Of a stretch of DNA of 64,000 nt, positions 23,116 through 34,848 are shown piece after piece; within the stretch, counting starts at the first letter, position 1, and each line of letters starts with the position of its first letter. Under the pieces are notes generated by a model. That model made no database searches and was not told the origin of the DNA. It worked only from the letters and a program-made list of their open reading frames with translations. Source of the DNA: Chaetomium olivaceum (taxonomy: Eukaryota; Ascomycota; Sordariomycetes; Sordariales; Chaetomiaceae); NCBI GenBank assembly GCA_039881045.1, contig JAYWVB010000011.1:1-64000 (forward strand), in the 5' to 3' direction. The position numbers were made by a program, and so were the translations under genes.

Positions 23116-23403
23116 CCTTCGGCGAGACTGCACCGCTCACGTACGCCACAGCAGATGAAAGTGAGTTTGCCGTCCCTCTCCGTTGCAATTTGCGGCGACG
23201 GAGCATGTGGCGCGGCTGTTCTCGCCCATACTCTGCGCGAGAACAGGGAGACAAAACAAATTAGCCATCTCTAGCTCTACGAGAGAAGACTTCTTTTTGC
23301 TCCTGGTTTAGAGACCTTGGCGACCGCCACCGGAAACATAGCCGCCGAGACGATGGGAACTGACAAGGGCGACGCGTTACATTTCAGTCGCTGGATGGGC
23401 GTC
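23116..23403. other. Host segment trapped between two LINE insertions
   Basis: These roughly 290 bp join to 21813 on the left and to 28823 on the right once both LINEs are set aside. A short frame near 23153-23265 contains CGDGACG, which resembles a Ras-type P-loop start, but the Lys-Ser/Thr that should follow is not there. It is too weak to call a gene. Confidence 0.35.
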
Positions 23404-23601
23404 CGATACGGCATATTATTTATTATTATTCATACCCCGCTATGCCCTAAGGCGTGCCGGACCTTCAGCTATTTAATGTACAGGAAAACCGCGCCCTCAC
23501 AGGCCGGATGAAAAACCCATACCGACAGTTAAGGAAAGTACATGTGCGTGAGCCTGCGTATACAAAGAGAGGAGGCCTCCTGGCCCCGAGGGAGGTGCGT
23601 G

Positions 23602-26600
23602 CTAGGCCGCCGCTTCTAGCTCAAGCCTCCTGGCCAAACTGAACATCATCAGCCTCCCTGAGTCCATTAGCCATTCCAGGACCCTCCCCGCGAGCCGTGC
23701 CGATGCAGGATCAATACCGTGTAGAACAGAGTAAAAGTCCCGTCGCGTTCGAATTCCAGCTCTCTCCCATCTTCGAGTCAGCGGTGGGGCCAAACACCAC
23801 ACTACCAGGTGCTCGGCAGTCTCCCGTCCTTCGCCGCACTGGCAGGCGGGCGTTAGGATCTCTGGGACTCCTCGTGTAAACAGAAAGTCCCGTAGGCCTA
23901 TTGCCCCGTTCGGATCTGGACCAGCAGAGAACTCCTCGCCTTGGTGAGACCGTCGTGCCGTCTTAGGGTTTCATCTCGGAATAGCGTCTCTCGCTGATGG
24001 TCAAAGTCGTCCGCCGGTCTGGTGATTGCTCTGCCGTCCCGCTCCTTTAGCCACCTCGCTCTCCAGGCGTCCTCTACCACACTGTCCGTGTCTGCGGCTC
24101 CCCCCGTCCAGCGCGCGATCGTGCTCGCGGCTTTCTCCACTGCCGTGGGCTCCTGCAGTCCCACGGTTCGCGGCCGGCCCCTGTTGCCGCTCCTCGGGCG
24201 GAGCCTCTCCTGTATCTTGCGACAGGCAGTGAGAATGATCCCCCCTGCGGTCCTCTTGCCGCCCTGGCCGTCGTCCAGGTCGGTTCGCTGGAGTCTGGTT
24301 TCAAAGTCTGCAAGCCGTTTGTTGAAATACAGGTCTAACGGTGGCACCCACGTCTCCGTCTCGAGGTTGCGAATGGGAGTGGCTTTGAAGGCTCCCGCCA
24401 CAATCCGCAAGCTTTTGTTCTGGACCTTCCCGAGGGCCCCGGTGATGCCTTTCCTTACCGGCTCTCCTTCCACGTCCGTGGGGATGTGGAACGACGATGC
24501 GCCATAGGCCAGCGCTGACCGGATGCACTTTGTGTACACTTCTCGCGCCTTGGCTAGCCCTAGTCCCCACGTTTTCGCCGCTATTCTCGACAGTGCGTAG
24601 CTCTGGGTCTTCATTTTCTTTTCCACCGCCGCAAGGTGGGCTTTCCAGTTGAGCTTCCGGTCCAGCCAGACTCCCAGGAACCTGGCAGACTCCGTCGGTC
24701 TGACGGGGCTGGTGCCCCCCCCTGGGTTGGTGAGGTTTAGCTCGTTTGTCCACTGCCGTCGTCCCTTGTTGAAATGGATGAGTTCGCTCTTTTCCGGGGC
24801 AAACTTCATCCCCCGACTGTCGGCCCATCGTAGACACGTTTCCCACGCCGCCTCTAGTTGCCGGACGTTAGCCTCGGGGTTACGACCAAATACCATGAGG
24901 TTGGTGTCATCCGCAAACCCCGCTATAGCCAAGTGAGGGTGTTCGTCTTTTAGCTGCTTGTATAGTGAGGAAATGTAGAGGATGAAGAGGACAGGGGAAA
25001 GGGGTGAGCCTTGGGGGACCCCTGCCCGAACTGCCGTCGGTGCCGCTGCCTTGCCGTCAAAAAGGAGGGTGGCCTCGCGGCCCGTCAACCAGTCTTTCGT
25101 CCAGAGGACTAGCCACCTCGGGTAGCCCATTTCCCGCAGCGTTGCTAGCAATCGGGTGTGGTTGACCGTGTCAAAGGCTCCTGAAATGTCGAGTTGCAGT
25201 AGGGACGCCGCGGCCTTCTGTCTCCACGCCTCCTGGACCTGGGCTACTACTAGCCGGACAGCCAGCTCTGTGGAGCGATGTGCCCTGTTTCCCATCTGTT
25301 CGTCTGGTAACAGGCCGTTGGCTTCTGCCGCTTGAGTGACCTTTTTGGCGACCACTGACTCTATTACCTTCCCTAGGGTTGGCAGCAGCGCAATGGGCCT
25401 ATATCCCCCCGGGGTCTGATACACTGGCGGTGCTTTTCCCGGCTTCGGTAGTACTACGGTCCTTGCCCTTTTGAAGCGGTTGGGAAACCATCCCAGTTCC
25501 AGGCATCTCGTCACTAATACGGCGAGCACTTCAGCCAGTGATGTTCCACACGCCTTCAGTAGACCCATCGGCAGCAGGTCCTCCCCTGGCGCCTTCCAGG
25601 GGCTTGCTCCTCCTATTGCCTTCGTGACCTCGGTCGGTGTCACTGCCTGAGAGACGTCGAAGCCCGGGTTCCAGCTGCCCAGGAAGGCTTGGTCTTCCAC
25701 GTCCGTTAGGTCGGCCGGAGGGTCCGGGAAGAACCTCTCGGCCAGTGCGCTTGCCTTCTGATCATGCGTTTCGGCTGTTACCCGCCCGGACGAGTCCTTA
25801 AATGCCGGTAGCCTCGGTGGTTCGGGCGGCAAAAAGCTCCGTAGCCTAGCCCATCTTTCCAGTCTCCAGATCCGGTCAGGCTTCTCTGCCTCGCTTGCGT
25901 CCTGCAGATTGTTCCTCCAAGCCCTCGTCCGCGCTTCTCGCGTTGTTCTGGCAAGGTCCTTGAGCCTTTCGCCGAGCTCCTCCCAACAGTACTCTGCCCG
26001 AGTCTCCTTCGCCAGCCTTTCTGCCCTCCGGGCCTCCCGGGCGGCCTGTTGCACCTCCGCAGTCCACCAAGGAGAGCTATAGCCGCAGCTTCCCTTCTTC
26101 CGCGGAGTACTTTCCCCTGCGACCCAGGTGAGCCACCCAACCAGGCTGTCGAAAGCTCTGTCAAGGCCCTCGACTGTTCGGATCCTGGCCAGTAGCCCGT
26201 TCGGTCCCGGGTCTGTGAGTCCCATAGCCTTGCACAGTAACGTTGATTCAGCCTTCACCCTCTCCTTGTCCATCTTCTTCCAGGCCCAGCCGTCTGGTTG
26301 GGTTGGCCTCGGCCCATGCCCTCCCCCAACCTCGAGCACCTGTGGGTAGTGGTCCGACTTTCCACGACACTCTTCTCCGTAGTATACTGTTTGGAGGTTT
26401 TCTGACGTCCAGAAGTGGTCAATGGTTGACGGGCGGCCTCGCTGCCGCCCTTGAGGGGCTCGCGTTGCCGCCCCTTTTGGCGTCCTGATGGTGAGGTCCC
26501 ACAGGGAACTCAGCTTCAATAGGTCTTCGGATTTCCTGTCGTAGCGTCCAAACTCGTCCCACAGTGGGTGCTTTAGGTTGAAGTCCCCTGCTAGCACCAC

Positions 26601-26978
26601 CGGGTGGCTCGGCCTTTGCCGCCCTTGGAGGGCTCTCGGCACGTTCTCACCGCCGGGAGGGTTGTAGATGGACCAAAGCTCGAATCCGCGACCTTCTCCG
26701 CCAAGGTCCGCCTCTGGAAACCACACGCGACACCAATTCTCCGTGGCTTCGGAGTCCCACTGCCTGATTTCAAACCTTTTGCTTACATATATCGCCGCCC
26801 GCCCCTCGAGTTTGTATACCAGGTGGTATCTGCTGCTCCGGGGGCAGTATGTGGACTTCGTCTCCTTGTTGATCCACGGTTCTTGTACCGCCAGGAGGTC
26901 GTATTTGGCCTCTTCCAGCAAAACTTCCAGTGTTTGCTTGATTCCTTCGGTGTTCCAGAGTAGGATTTTAATTTTCAT
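23602..26978 (-). CDS. LINE ORF2: AP endonuclease, reverse transcriptase and C-terminal knuckle
   Basis: From ATG 26978 the frame runs to 23898; with one base restored near 23904-23907 it continues to 23602, about 1125 aa. Residues 1-220 are an APE-type endonuclease (LLWNTEG, VQEPW, AGDFN, STIDHFW, SDHYP). Residues about 490-720 are the reverse transcriptase (RPIALLPTLGKVIE, LDISGAFD, GVPQGSPLSP, FADD). The end carries CQCGEGRETAEHLVVWC, the CxC...H...C knuckle found after RT in many LINEs. I did not find a clear RNase H domain. The sister copies at 788 and 21826 have five C at the shift site, so the ancestral frame was open. ATG 26978 overlaps the ORF1 stop. The product nicks target DNA and primes reverse transcription there. 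Confidence 0.9.
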
Positions 26979-28520
26979 CGCCTGCGACGGTGATCGAGTC
27001 CATCGTAGTGTCTCCCTCAGCGTCGCGGCGCTCCAGGGTGGCAGTAGCCGGGGGGTTAGCGGGGGCGGCAGGCGTTGGTCCAGTGGCCGGCTCGGGTGCT
27101 CGGGGCGGCGGGGCGGCGGTGTCGACACCGCTGACTATCGGGCTTGCGAATCGCACCCTCGGCACCCCGAAGTTGATCCTGGTCTGATGGGGGTCTGAGA
27201 GAGCCTGGCGCTGGGCTGCAGCCACACTCGGCGGTCTCCCTCTCAACCTTTTTCTGCCTACCACTTGATAGCTTTCGTCGTCCCTCTCGTCGCCTTCGAA
27301 GTTAAACGCTGGAGCGCTCGTGGGAGCCGTGCTGGTAGAGTTCGTGGCTGCGGTTTCGTATGTCCGCGGTCGGAACTGGTAGGCCTCCTTGGCCTTGGCG
27401 AGGGTCTTCGACTTCTCCGGACACTCTCCCGACCACGCCGGATGCCTTCCTCCGCAGGCTGGGCATCGGAGCGGGGTTTCGCCTCCGTGAGTAGGGCACT
27501 GGGCCTCACCATCCTTGCCGCCCTCCCCATGGGCCTTTGTCCCGCAACGCGGGCACAGTGGAGTCGCCTTGCAATAATGTTGCGTATGTCCCCACTTCCA
27601 GCACCTGTAGCACTGCGTTGGGCTGAGGGCAGCCCAGTAGGGCTCGCAGTCCAGTAGCTGAGCCCTCCAGATCACTCCCTCCTCGCACGCCTTGCGTGCC
27701 TCCTCCTGGGAGGTTAAAGCAACTAGCACTGTTGCCCGGGTCGCCTCCCTGTGTCTCGGTATTCTGAACTTCACCTTGTCTACTGTGCGTAGACCAGTTT
27801 CCTTTTCAAATTCCTCCTCGGTGACCCCTTGGAGGTTCTTCTTCCACACGCCTTTGAGCAGCACTGCAAAGGTTCGCTTGCTCTCTACGGCCTGCTCTCC
27901 AAAAGCCTCCTTGATCCAGTTGGTGTTTGTCGAGTGCCAGTCTCTTGCCCCCGCGCTCTGGAATGTGACGATCGTGTCGCCGCTGGGGAGCCTTCGGGCT
28001 GCAACTGCTCCCTTCTTGATAGACACCCGGTTGACGGCCTGGATGGTTTCTTGTGGGGTGCGTTTGGCGAGATCGGCTGGCATTCCTCTGCCTTTGACTA
28101 GGATCTCCTTGTTTATGCGGGTCGGCACTATCTTTGTTGGGGTGTTGGGCACCGACTGGGGGGGGGGGGCGCTCCGTGGGAGGCCACTGCAGCCCAGGAC
28201 CTTTTATCCTGGGTTTCAGAAAGGACTGCCTTCATTTCCTCGGCCATCGCTTTGCGGATGTTGGCCAGCGAGATGCTTCCGGTTTGGTTCTGGGTCACAT
28301 TGTAAATCTTGTGGAAGGCTGTTAGCAGGTCCTGTCCCATCCCCCTCGCTGCCCCTTTCCTCTCTGGGCTTGCCAGTCCCACCAGTCCGTCGACGAGCCT
28401 CTTGACAGCTTCCATGTCGGAGGGCGGCGGTGAGAGAGGCGGGGTGGGGGGGCCGGGTAGGTGCCGGGACTGCTCTAGTCCCCTTCCTCGCCTTCGGGCT
28501 GAAGGAGCAGGGCCGGCCAT
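26968..28520 (-). CDS. LINE ORF1: nucleic-acid-binding protein with zinc knuckles (frameshifted)
   Basis: Two overlapping frames make one protein. 28520 to about 28158 encodes the N-terminus, ending in RSWAAVASHGAPPPP. The next frame, open from 28152 to 26968, carries the rest, beginning VPNTPTKIVPTRINKE. The switch lies in a run of 12 G (28158-28169; C on the coding strand); a run of 10 or 13 would keep a single frame. The C-terminal half has a CCHC knuckle (CYRCWKWGHTQHYC) and further Cys/His pairs (CPRCG, CPACGGRHP), as in Tad1/I-type ORF1 proteins that coat the element RNA. The tail is Ala/Pro-rich and ends in an 11-nt overlap with ORF2. Full length would be about 515-520 aa. Confidence 0.85.
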
Positions 28521-29083
28521 CGTGTCCCACTTAGGGGTTCAGGGGCGGTGTCGAGGGTTCGCGGTGGCGTGGTTGTCCGGGCAACTGTGGGTGGGCCGGG
28601 TAGCTTGTTGGTCTGTGCGTTGGCGGAAGAGATTTTCAGGGTGGCTGCGCGCCCGCGATTGCCTCTCTTTCCACACCCGCTGCAGCCGCGCTGCGGATCG
28701 CGCCTCGGTGCAGGTGGTGTGGTTAGATAGCGTTTTGCAAGGGCTTTTAATCAACACTGGTTCTGAGGGTTTTGGCCGCCGATTCGTTTCCCTCGGCTTC
28801 CGAGGCTTCGATACGGCATATTTACGGCAGGCTTGTCGAGGGCACTAAGGATGATGTCGTGTCGCAAAAGGTGCACCAAGAGGTGATTGATGGAGGGGTC
28901 ACCCGCATATCTCACGGAAGTGATAAATTCAGACTTCTGAATAGCCGTGGGGAACCCTTAGTGGTGGACCAAGTGGTGCTTGCCATCAAATATCTTCTCT
29001 TCTGTTCCTTCAGGGTGGTGACAGGTTGAGGCTAGTAATAGGCCTAATAAAATAAATTCCACCTTTATCTTAGACACAACTGA

Positions 29084-31731
29084 CTACCTCAATACAAAAC
29101 TCCTTTTCGGACCCATATTCCAATCCCTTAACGCATTCTTCCCGCCCACCTCGTGATAGTAGCGCACCTTCAGCAGCCCCCTCCGAAACGAGACACCCGT
29201 CACATGATCCGTCCGCACAACTAGACACACAATCACAGCCGGCTCGCGGCGCTCAAACAGGTCGATGCGCCGCTTCTTGGCCGTCTTCGCCTTCTTGTCT
29301 GCGGCCTGGATGGCGCGGTACACATCCCGCCGCGGCTCGCCGTACGTGCCCAGCACCACGCACTGGTACTCGCCGTTCTCCAAGCGTGCGTGCAGCTCGT
29401 CCCACGAAGACGGGCCCATCGAGATCCACGCGTCGACGTCGTGAGAGCGCCGCGAGGTGAGGTGCAGCTCGTGGGGACTAAGCACGAACGCGTCAAAGTG
29501 CAGGGAGTCTGCCGTCAGCAGCTCGCGGATCCGGTATTGTTTGTACCGTGACACGCCCTGGTGCACTAGCTCGTAGTAGTCTTTGAGATCGCCATTGGGA
29601 AACCCGATCTGCACGGAGCTGCTGAGAAGACTCGTCCAGCAGTACGGCAGGTCGTCCCGGCTCCGGACCTGGCCGAACCAGCCCGCCCAAGACCAGGACG
29701 GGAAGCCGTGCCGGCGTTGCGCCTTCGGGTTGGTGTTGGGGCTCCATGGCAGCTGTTCCAATTTGGGGCTGCCTTTTCTGGATGATGATGTCTGTTGAAT
29801 CCGCCGCGGAAATTGATTGTCAAAATTGTCGGCTTCATGTGACCAGGCCAGGGCGTAGCTCAGATGATCGAGCCCCTCCTGTCTGTTGCCCGAGGGCAAA
29901 TTTGCGATGGGGAACGGGATGGGGATCCCTGCCAGGCTGGCGATCATGGCCGTCGTCTTGGCGTAGAAGCGCGCGATGGCAGCAAAGGCGTTGAGCACGT
30001 CGTCCTTGTTGGTCAGCTCGCGCCGGGTGTACTGCGCGATCTGGTGCTGGCACCGGCGGACCATGTCGATCTTGCGGTGGTTGGCCTTGTTGTGCCGCAC
30101 GTCGAGGTGCGAGTACGGGGTCGAATTCCCGCACACGAACTGCCCTGCACGATGGTAGGCTCGGAACCGCTGGCCGTTTCTGGTGTGGATGATGTCGAGG
30201 TTGCTCTTGAAGGACTCGGCCTCGTTCATGGCGTTGCACTCAAAGTAGACCTGGTGGTCGGTGAAGAAGAGACGGCGCGTCGAGAAGAGCCCTTCCTGGT
30301 AGGTCCAGGCTCGGGTCGACCATTTGGCCCGTTTGATAGACTCGTGTGGGTCCGGCATGGTTGATATGAACCGGAACGGGCCGCTGCGACTCTCTTCCTG
30401 GCCCAGTCGGGGCGTTGAGCTCACACCCGGGAGCCCGGCATTGGAGTCGTCTCCGAGGGCGAATATGGCCACCTGCGAGCCGGCATAGATGTCTCCCATA
30501 CGGCTGAACTGCTCGCGTTGCTCTTCCTGGTTGTTTTGATCTATGCAATACTTGTCTACCCAGAGGTAACGATATCGTAGGGCTTTGGTCACCTCCATCG
30601 CATCTCGAATGGTCAGTGGGATGTCTTCTGGGAGCTTCAGCATGGTGCGCTTGGTGATGCCCCTTGGTACAGCGACTTTGGTAGGACCCGTGCTTCCAGA
30701 TTGCCCCCAGACGTAGCTCAGGGCTACGTAGTTGAGGCCGGGTTCGTAGTCTCGAATGGTTGGATGCTCAGATTTGCAATCAATGACTCTCATCCCCTTC
30801 ACATCTGGTGGTTTCGGGTTGCAGCGGCTACGGTGGCGCTTGCACGTCTTTAACCAGGAGAGGACCTGTTTTCCGGCAAACCTTTCGGGGATTGGCTGGG
30901 GTTGGAAGATCTTTGACTCCTGACGACCGTCGGGCAAGACTACAACCAGGCCCCGAGCGGCGATGTGTTCTTTCAATTCCTCTCTCCACCTAGGGGCGAT
31001 GGGGACGACGGCGATGTGATATGGCGCTTCGTGGGCTCGGAGCACATTCCTCCCGGTCTGAAAATCGCTAATGTGGTGGACGTGTCGCAGATTAGGGAAG
31101 ACGTGGATTCGGTCTCCGATATCATCAATCACCTTGCGCTCAATCCAACGTCGACGCTCGAGAAATTTCTCTATCCAGGGAGCGTGCAGCTGGCGGCAGA
31201 GCATACAGGTTTTGTTGGGGTCGGGGTCCAGCTTTCGGAAGCGCCGTCCCACATCGACGACCGGTAGGCCTTTCCACGTGATGCGCGGCCTTTCCTTGAC
31301 GATCTGCTCGATATTGTCCCAACATATCTCTGAACACTGGTCGCAGAGCTTACTGGTGTTAATGGTTTGCGACTCGATATTAAATGGCGCCCGACACTGA
31401 CGCTTGGGGCCTGAGCTGCTACTGCTCTTGCCTGTGTTGCTCTTGCCTGTGTTGCTCTCGCTTCTGTCGTCTGATACCTCACGTCTCCTCTTGCCTAACA
31501 CGGAAACGCATGGTGGCGCAGAATGTCGCTCAGTGTCTCTGCCTCTGGTCCTGTAATTGGAGACCTGCAATTCTTCCCATTAGAGGTTGGAACATTGACG
31601 ATGCTTGTGCTGGAGCAGTTGATACTCACAGACAGTCGCTGGGCTGAGGATCGTCTGATATTAGGGACTCTTCCGGGAGAACTTGTCCGCCTGGTCAGTT
31701 TATTGTTGTGATGCTGACTCACAGAAGCCAT
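29084..31731 (-). CDS. HET-domain (heterokaryon incompatibility) protein
   Basis: Two exons (31630-31731 and 29084-31564) give 860 aa; the 65-nt intron is GTGAGT...TTGCAG. The long downstream frame has no ATG at its start, so the first exon is needed. Residues about 100-170 hold two Cys pairs (CDQCSEIC and CMLC). The HET domain follows at about 310-480: NYVALSYVWG, LTIRDAMEVTKALRYRYLWV, DKYCIDQNN and MGDIYAGSQVAIFA, ending with STRAWTYQEGLFSTRRLFF. HET proteins trigger cell death when genetically unlike hyphae fuse; whether this one is an incompatibility factor is unknown. The C-terminal 350 residues have no domain I recognise. It lies just right of the LINE nest. Confidence 0.92.
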
Positions 31732-33342
31732 GACGTTTGCTGCGTGAGGAGGCCTTGTGTTCTTTGCGTATTGATGGCTTCAAACTCATAGTCGATTCGA
31801 GTGGCTGTTACCGCGCCATCCGAAAGTGCACCGTCTAGTCACTCGGATTTGGGATATAACATGTTGTGAAAGGTTGGACGTGACTCATGTGACATACATG
31901 ACGCGAGGACGGGGATTTTTGCTACTAGGACTAACAAAGGCAACCGCGCCTTGCACAAGGCATTCTGGTGAGTTGGTTTGAACCAATCAACTTCCAGCTC
32001 AACCACACCAAATGCTGGTTGCTCTCCAATCATGACATCTCAGATTACCTCGCATGAAATATTTGATACTGAAAAGGCATTGCGGTGAGAGCTCTGGTGG
32101 TTCGCCCAAACCGTTCCCCATCCCGCACGTCAGGCTCTCCAACTTTCCGAGTGAGGGCTCGACATCATTCTAAAAACTTCTACCCCTCATCGATTTTGTG
32201 ACAAGCGCGTTTTATAGAAGCCTGGGCGGCAAGGTGTAACTCTTATATATATCCTTCTTGGCACGATAACAATTAGCTACCTAACCTGTCTACGGACTGA
32301 CCCTATGCCTGACTCGAAGTGTCGAAACAAGTGCAAGAACGGGAAAACCCTAGAAGGCTGTGATTGCACTGTGTAACCTCAGCCCGGGAGGGTGTGGGAA
32401 CTGAGGGTATCCTAATGCGCTGGATGAGGTCTGTCTGAGGAGAGGTTCAGATAATAACCTTATGTTGCGCTTCCTCCCTGTTTGACAGCACGAGTAGCTG
32501 AATACTACTTTCATGATAAAGACTATAAGGTCTGCCGCATATGTTCGGTTGGAGCTAAAAGCTCCAAGAACAGTCTGGTAAGATAGAAATGAGCAATAAG
32601 CAGCCGCAACAGACAAGCAGCATAGTGCAAATGTCTGCCGTAGCGCAGGTCGTTGTGGGTATGTTACGACAGGCAAAATTCGAGTTGTAAGGACCATGAA
32701 CAGCATCACACATTGTTCTCCTTCTTGCGGCCCCGAATCCACAACTCAGATTGCATGAAGAGTCCATAGTTCTTCGGGTTCTATGGGTTGGCTGGGTCGA
32801 CAATCGTCATGCCTATATGGCTGTACCGGAAGTGCCACGCATTTTGCTATTGTCGAGGGACTCGAGCCGCTGCCCCAGCCTCTTTACATCCAGCGCGTGT
32901 GTGGCAAGCTTATGCCTCTCCTCGAGCACCTACTGTGTAGCGCTGCAGGACTCGCGAGCGCAGCTCAGACAACCTTCGAGCCGCCAATCAAGTCACGGCC
33001 CATCGGAGTCTTTTGGCGGACTCCGCACGCCCTCCGATGGGCTGAAAAAGTGGCTGCAAAGGTGGCTGGGAAAGTGGCTGTTCAAGGCTGATGCATCTTG
33101 GCTTGGGCACCGCCTGCGTCCATCATGGTCGTTTCACCACATATAACCCTGGCGATTTCCAGGCTAAAACATATCGCTTTATCGAGATATGCGAATGTGG
33201 GGCTCCAGGTAAGACAAAGCCTTTCGCGCCTGTATGTTGCCGCAGGACTACTGAAGCAAGGATCCACGTTGTTTTACTTCATCGATTGCTGCAGACGCAA
33301 AAGCGGCCAATCCTCAGATATAACCATATAACCACGTCCGCA
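31732..33342. other. Divergent intergenic region, no gene seen
   Basis: These 1.6 kb separate the HET gene (minus) from the 2EXR gene (plus). ORFs at 32350-33091 have no support. Near 33045-33085 a short run of GTGGCTG words occurs. Confidence 0.4.
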
Positions 33343-34149
33343 ATGGAAGACTTTTCGTGCCGAGACACACCGCTTCAGACCTTCCACCCCTTTCCCCAGC
33401 TACCCGCAGAGATCCGCCTTCAAATCTGGTCTGAATCGTTCCTACCCCGCGCGCTCGAGTTGCACGCGAGACGAGCTCACTACGCAAACACAATCTACGA
33501 TGCGCGAAATACTAGTAGCGCCCCACCCGTATTCCAGTCCAGGTGCTTCAACCCCGCCGCGCTCTCCGTTAGTGTGGAAGCACGCCACATTGCACTTCAA
33601 GTCTACACCGTAGCCCTACCGCTGGCGTTAGAGCCGGAGAGTCTGGACCATGATCAGCCCGGCGATCTTGTCCTTAGCGAGCACCGGGTCCTCTACGTCG
33701 CCCTGGACCGAGATAGCATAGTTTTGTTGGGAGACGTGTCTGCGGCAAAAGTGACGCAACTGGTACACTGGTTCCGTCTTCATGACCCTTCCCGCGACTT
33801 ACCGGTGGGGTTGCGGCGCTTTTGTACCAGCGCGGGACATTTTGCTCATAACCACGGGGCGGCGATGCTACGGATCATAGGACAGCAGCTGTTCTCTAAC
33901 CTCGACTTCTTCGCATTGTCGATTGGTAGTGCCGCTAGGGCAACGGCGCCTCCTGCCTGGTGGTCAGGCGGGCGATGTTGCCTACGTGAGCTTCAAGATC
34001 AAGTGGACCCACAGGAGGATGATGGCCCGGGGGATTACAGGGAATTCCTGAACGGGACAGGCCGGCAGTTTAGACAGGGAAATGGTTGGATTAAGATAGG
34101 CAGAAACGAAATGAGGATTGTCAGTGTGTGTTTTGAGAACGGGTGGTAG
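33343..34149 (+). CDS. 2EXR-domain protein
   Basis: A single exon of 268 aa. The N-terminus has FHPFPQLPAEIRLQIWSESF, the hallmark of the fungal 2EXR family, an F-box-like segment found in many paralogues of unknown function. The rest includes LSEHRVLYVALDRDSIVLLG, a typical 2EXR central strand pair. ATG 33343 is chosen because the domain starts 16 residues later; the open frame upstream to 33091 is Cys- and Arg-rich and not conserved-looking. No signal peptide or membrane segment is seen. Confidence 0.8.
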   Translation: MEDFSCRDTPLQTFHPFPQLPAEIRLQIWSESFLPRALELHARRAHYANTIYDARNTSSAPPVFQSRCFNPAALSVSVEARHIALQVYTVALPLALEPESLDHDQPGDLVLSEHRVLYVALDRDSIVLLGDVSAAKVTQLVHWFRLHDPSRDLPVGLRRFCTSAGHFAHNHGAAMLRIIGQQLFSNLDFFALSIGSAARATAPPAWWSGGRCCLRELQDQVDPQEDDGPGDYREFLNGTGRQFRQGNGWIKIGRNEMRIVSVCFENGW

Positions 34150-34848
34150 GAACAGTGGCGAGATGAACTTGTAGCGGCACCTCAGTCAAAGAAGCACAGG
34201 TGAATCACGCGATGAACGCTGTATGAACCTTTATTGCCCCGGCATTACCTGCTTCGAATCGTCGTGGGCCGGGGGAGGGCGGGTTGGAAGCCACGATAGC
34301 TTGTTACAGGAATGTCCGTCTGGCGATTAATATACTGTAATTATATCATTCTATCATCATCACCTGAGATACCCGAGTTTGATTAGATGCAGAGCCACGA
34401 ATAATTTAGTTTTCTTGAAACTGGAATGGAACTGCTCGCGTCAGAAGCACGCTGTTGACTGGGACAATTTGAAGGAAATGTCGGGGAGGATCGGATGCAA
34501 GGAAACGGAACGCGTACGGGAAGTGCGCGTAATTTCCGTTGGGATGAAAAATGAGATACTCATCGTTAGATACGTAGATAGCGCGTCAAATGGCCACGAA
34601 GAGCCGTAGTTCAGAGCACTAGCATTGCTCAAGTGGTATTTCTGGATCGTAATGTTAATATTCCATCCCCTGACGGTGCGCTAACTGCCAATACCTGATA
34701 CTGGAGAGCCCTCTTCCTGATATCGCTGATGCGGCTGGATACACTACCCCATCGTCAGCGGTCGAAAAGACCCGACGACATATATGAGGAACCGCCTACT
34801 TATAACGCTTGCTTTAATACATATACGCTAGCAGCGTGTAAGCTAAAG
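34150..34848. other. Convergent 3' region, no gene seen
   Basis: It lies between the 3' ends of the 2EXR gene and the DUF3669 gene. It is AT-richer than its neighbours and no motif was seen. Confidence 0.4.

Larger units (their letters stand above)
23418..28808 (-). mobile_element. Full-length Tad1-like non-LTR retrotransposon (LINE)
   Basis: A 5.39-kb element is bounded by a perfect 14-bp target duplication, CGATACGGCATATT, at 23404-23417 and 28809-28822. In element order it has a 5' UTR (about 28521-28808), ORF1 with zinc knuckles, ORF2 with endonuclease and reverse transcriptase, a 3' UTR of about 180 bp and an (AAT)n tail at 23418-23433. Structure and ORF content fit the Tad1 clade common in Pezizomycotina. 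It is nearly intact, with two apparent one-base frameshifts (28158-28169 in ORF1 and 23904-23907 in ORF2) and no obvious C-to-T decay against its sister copies. It is inserted in the same host segment as the truncated copy at 21826-23103 but in the opposite orientation. Confidence 0.95.
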
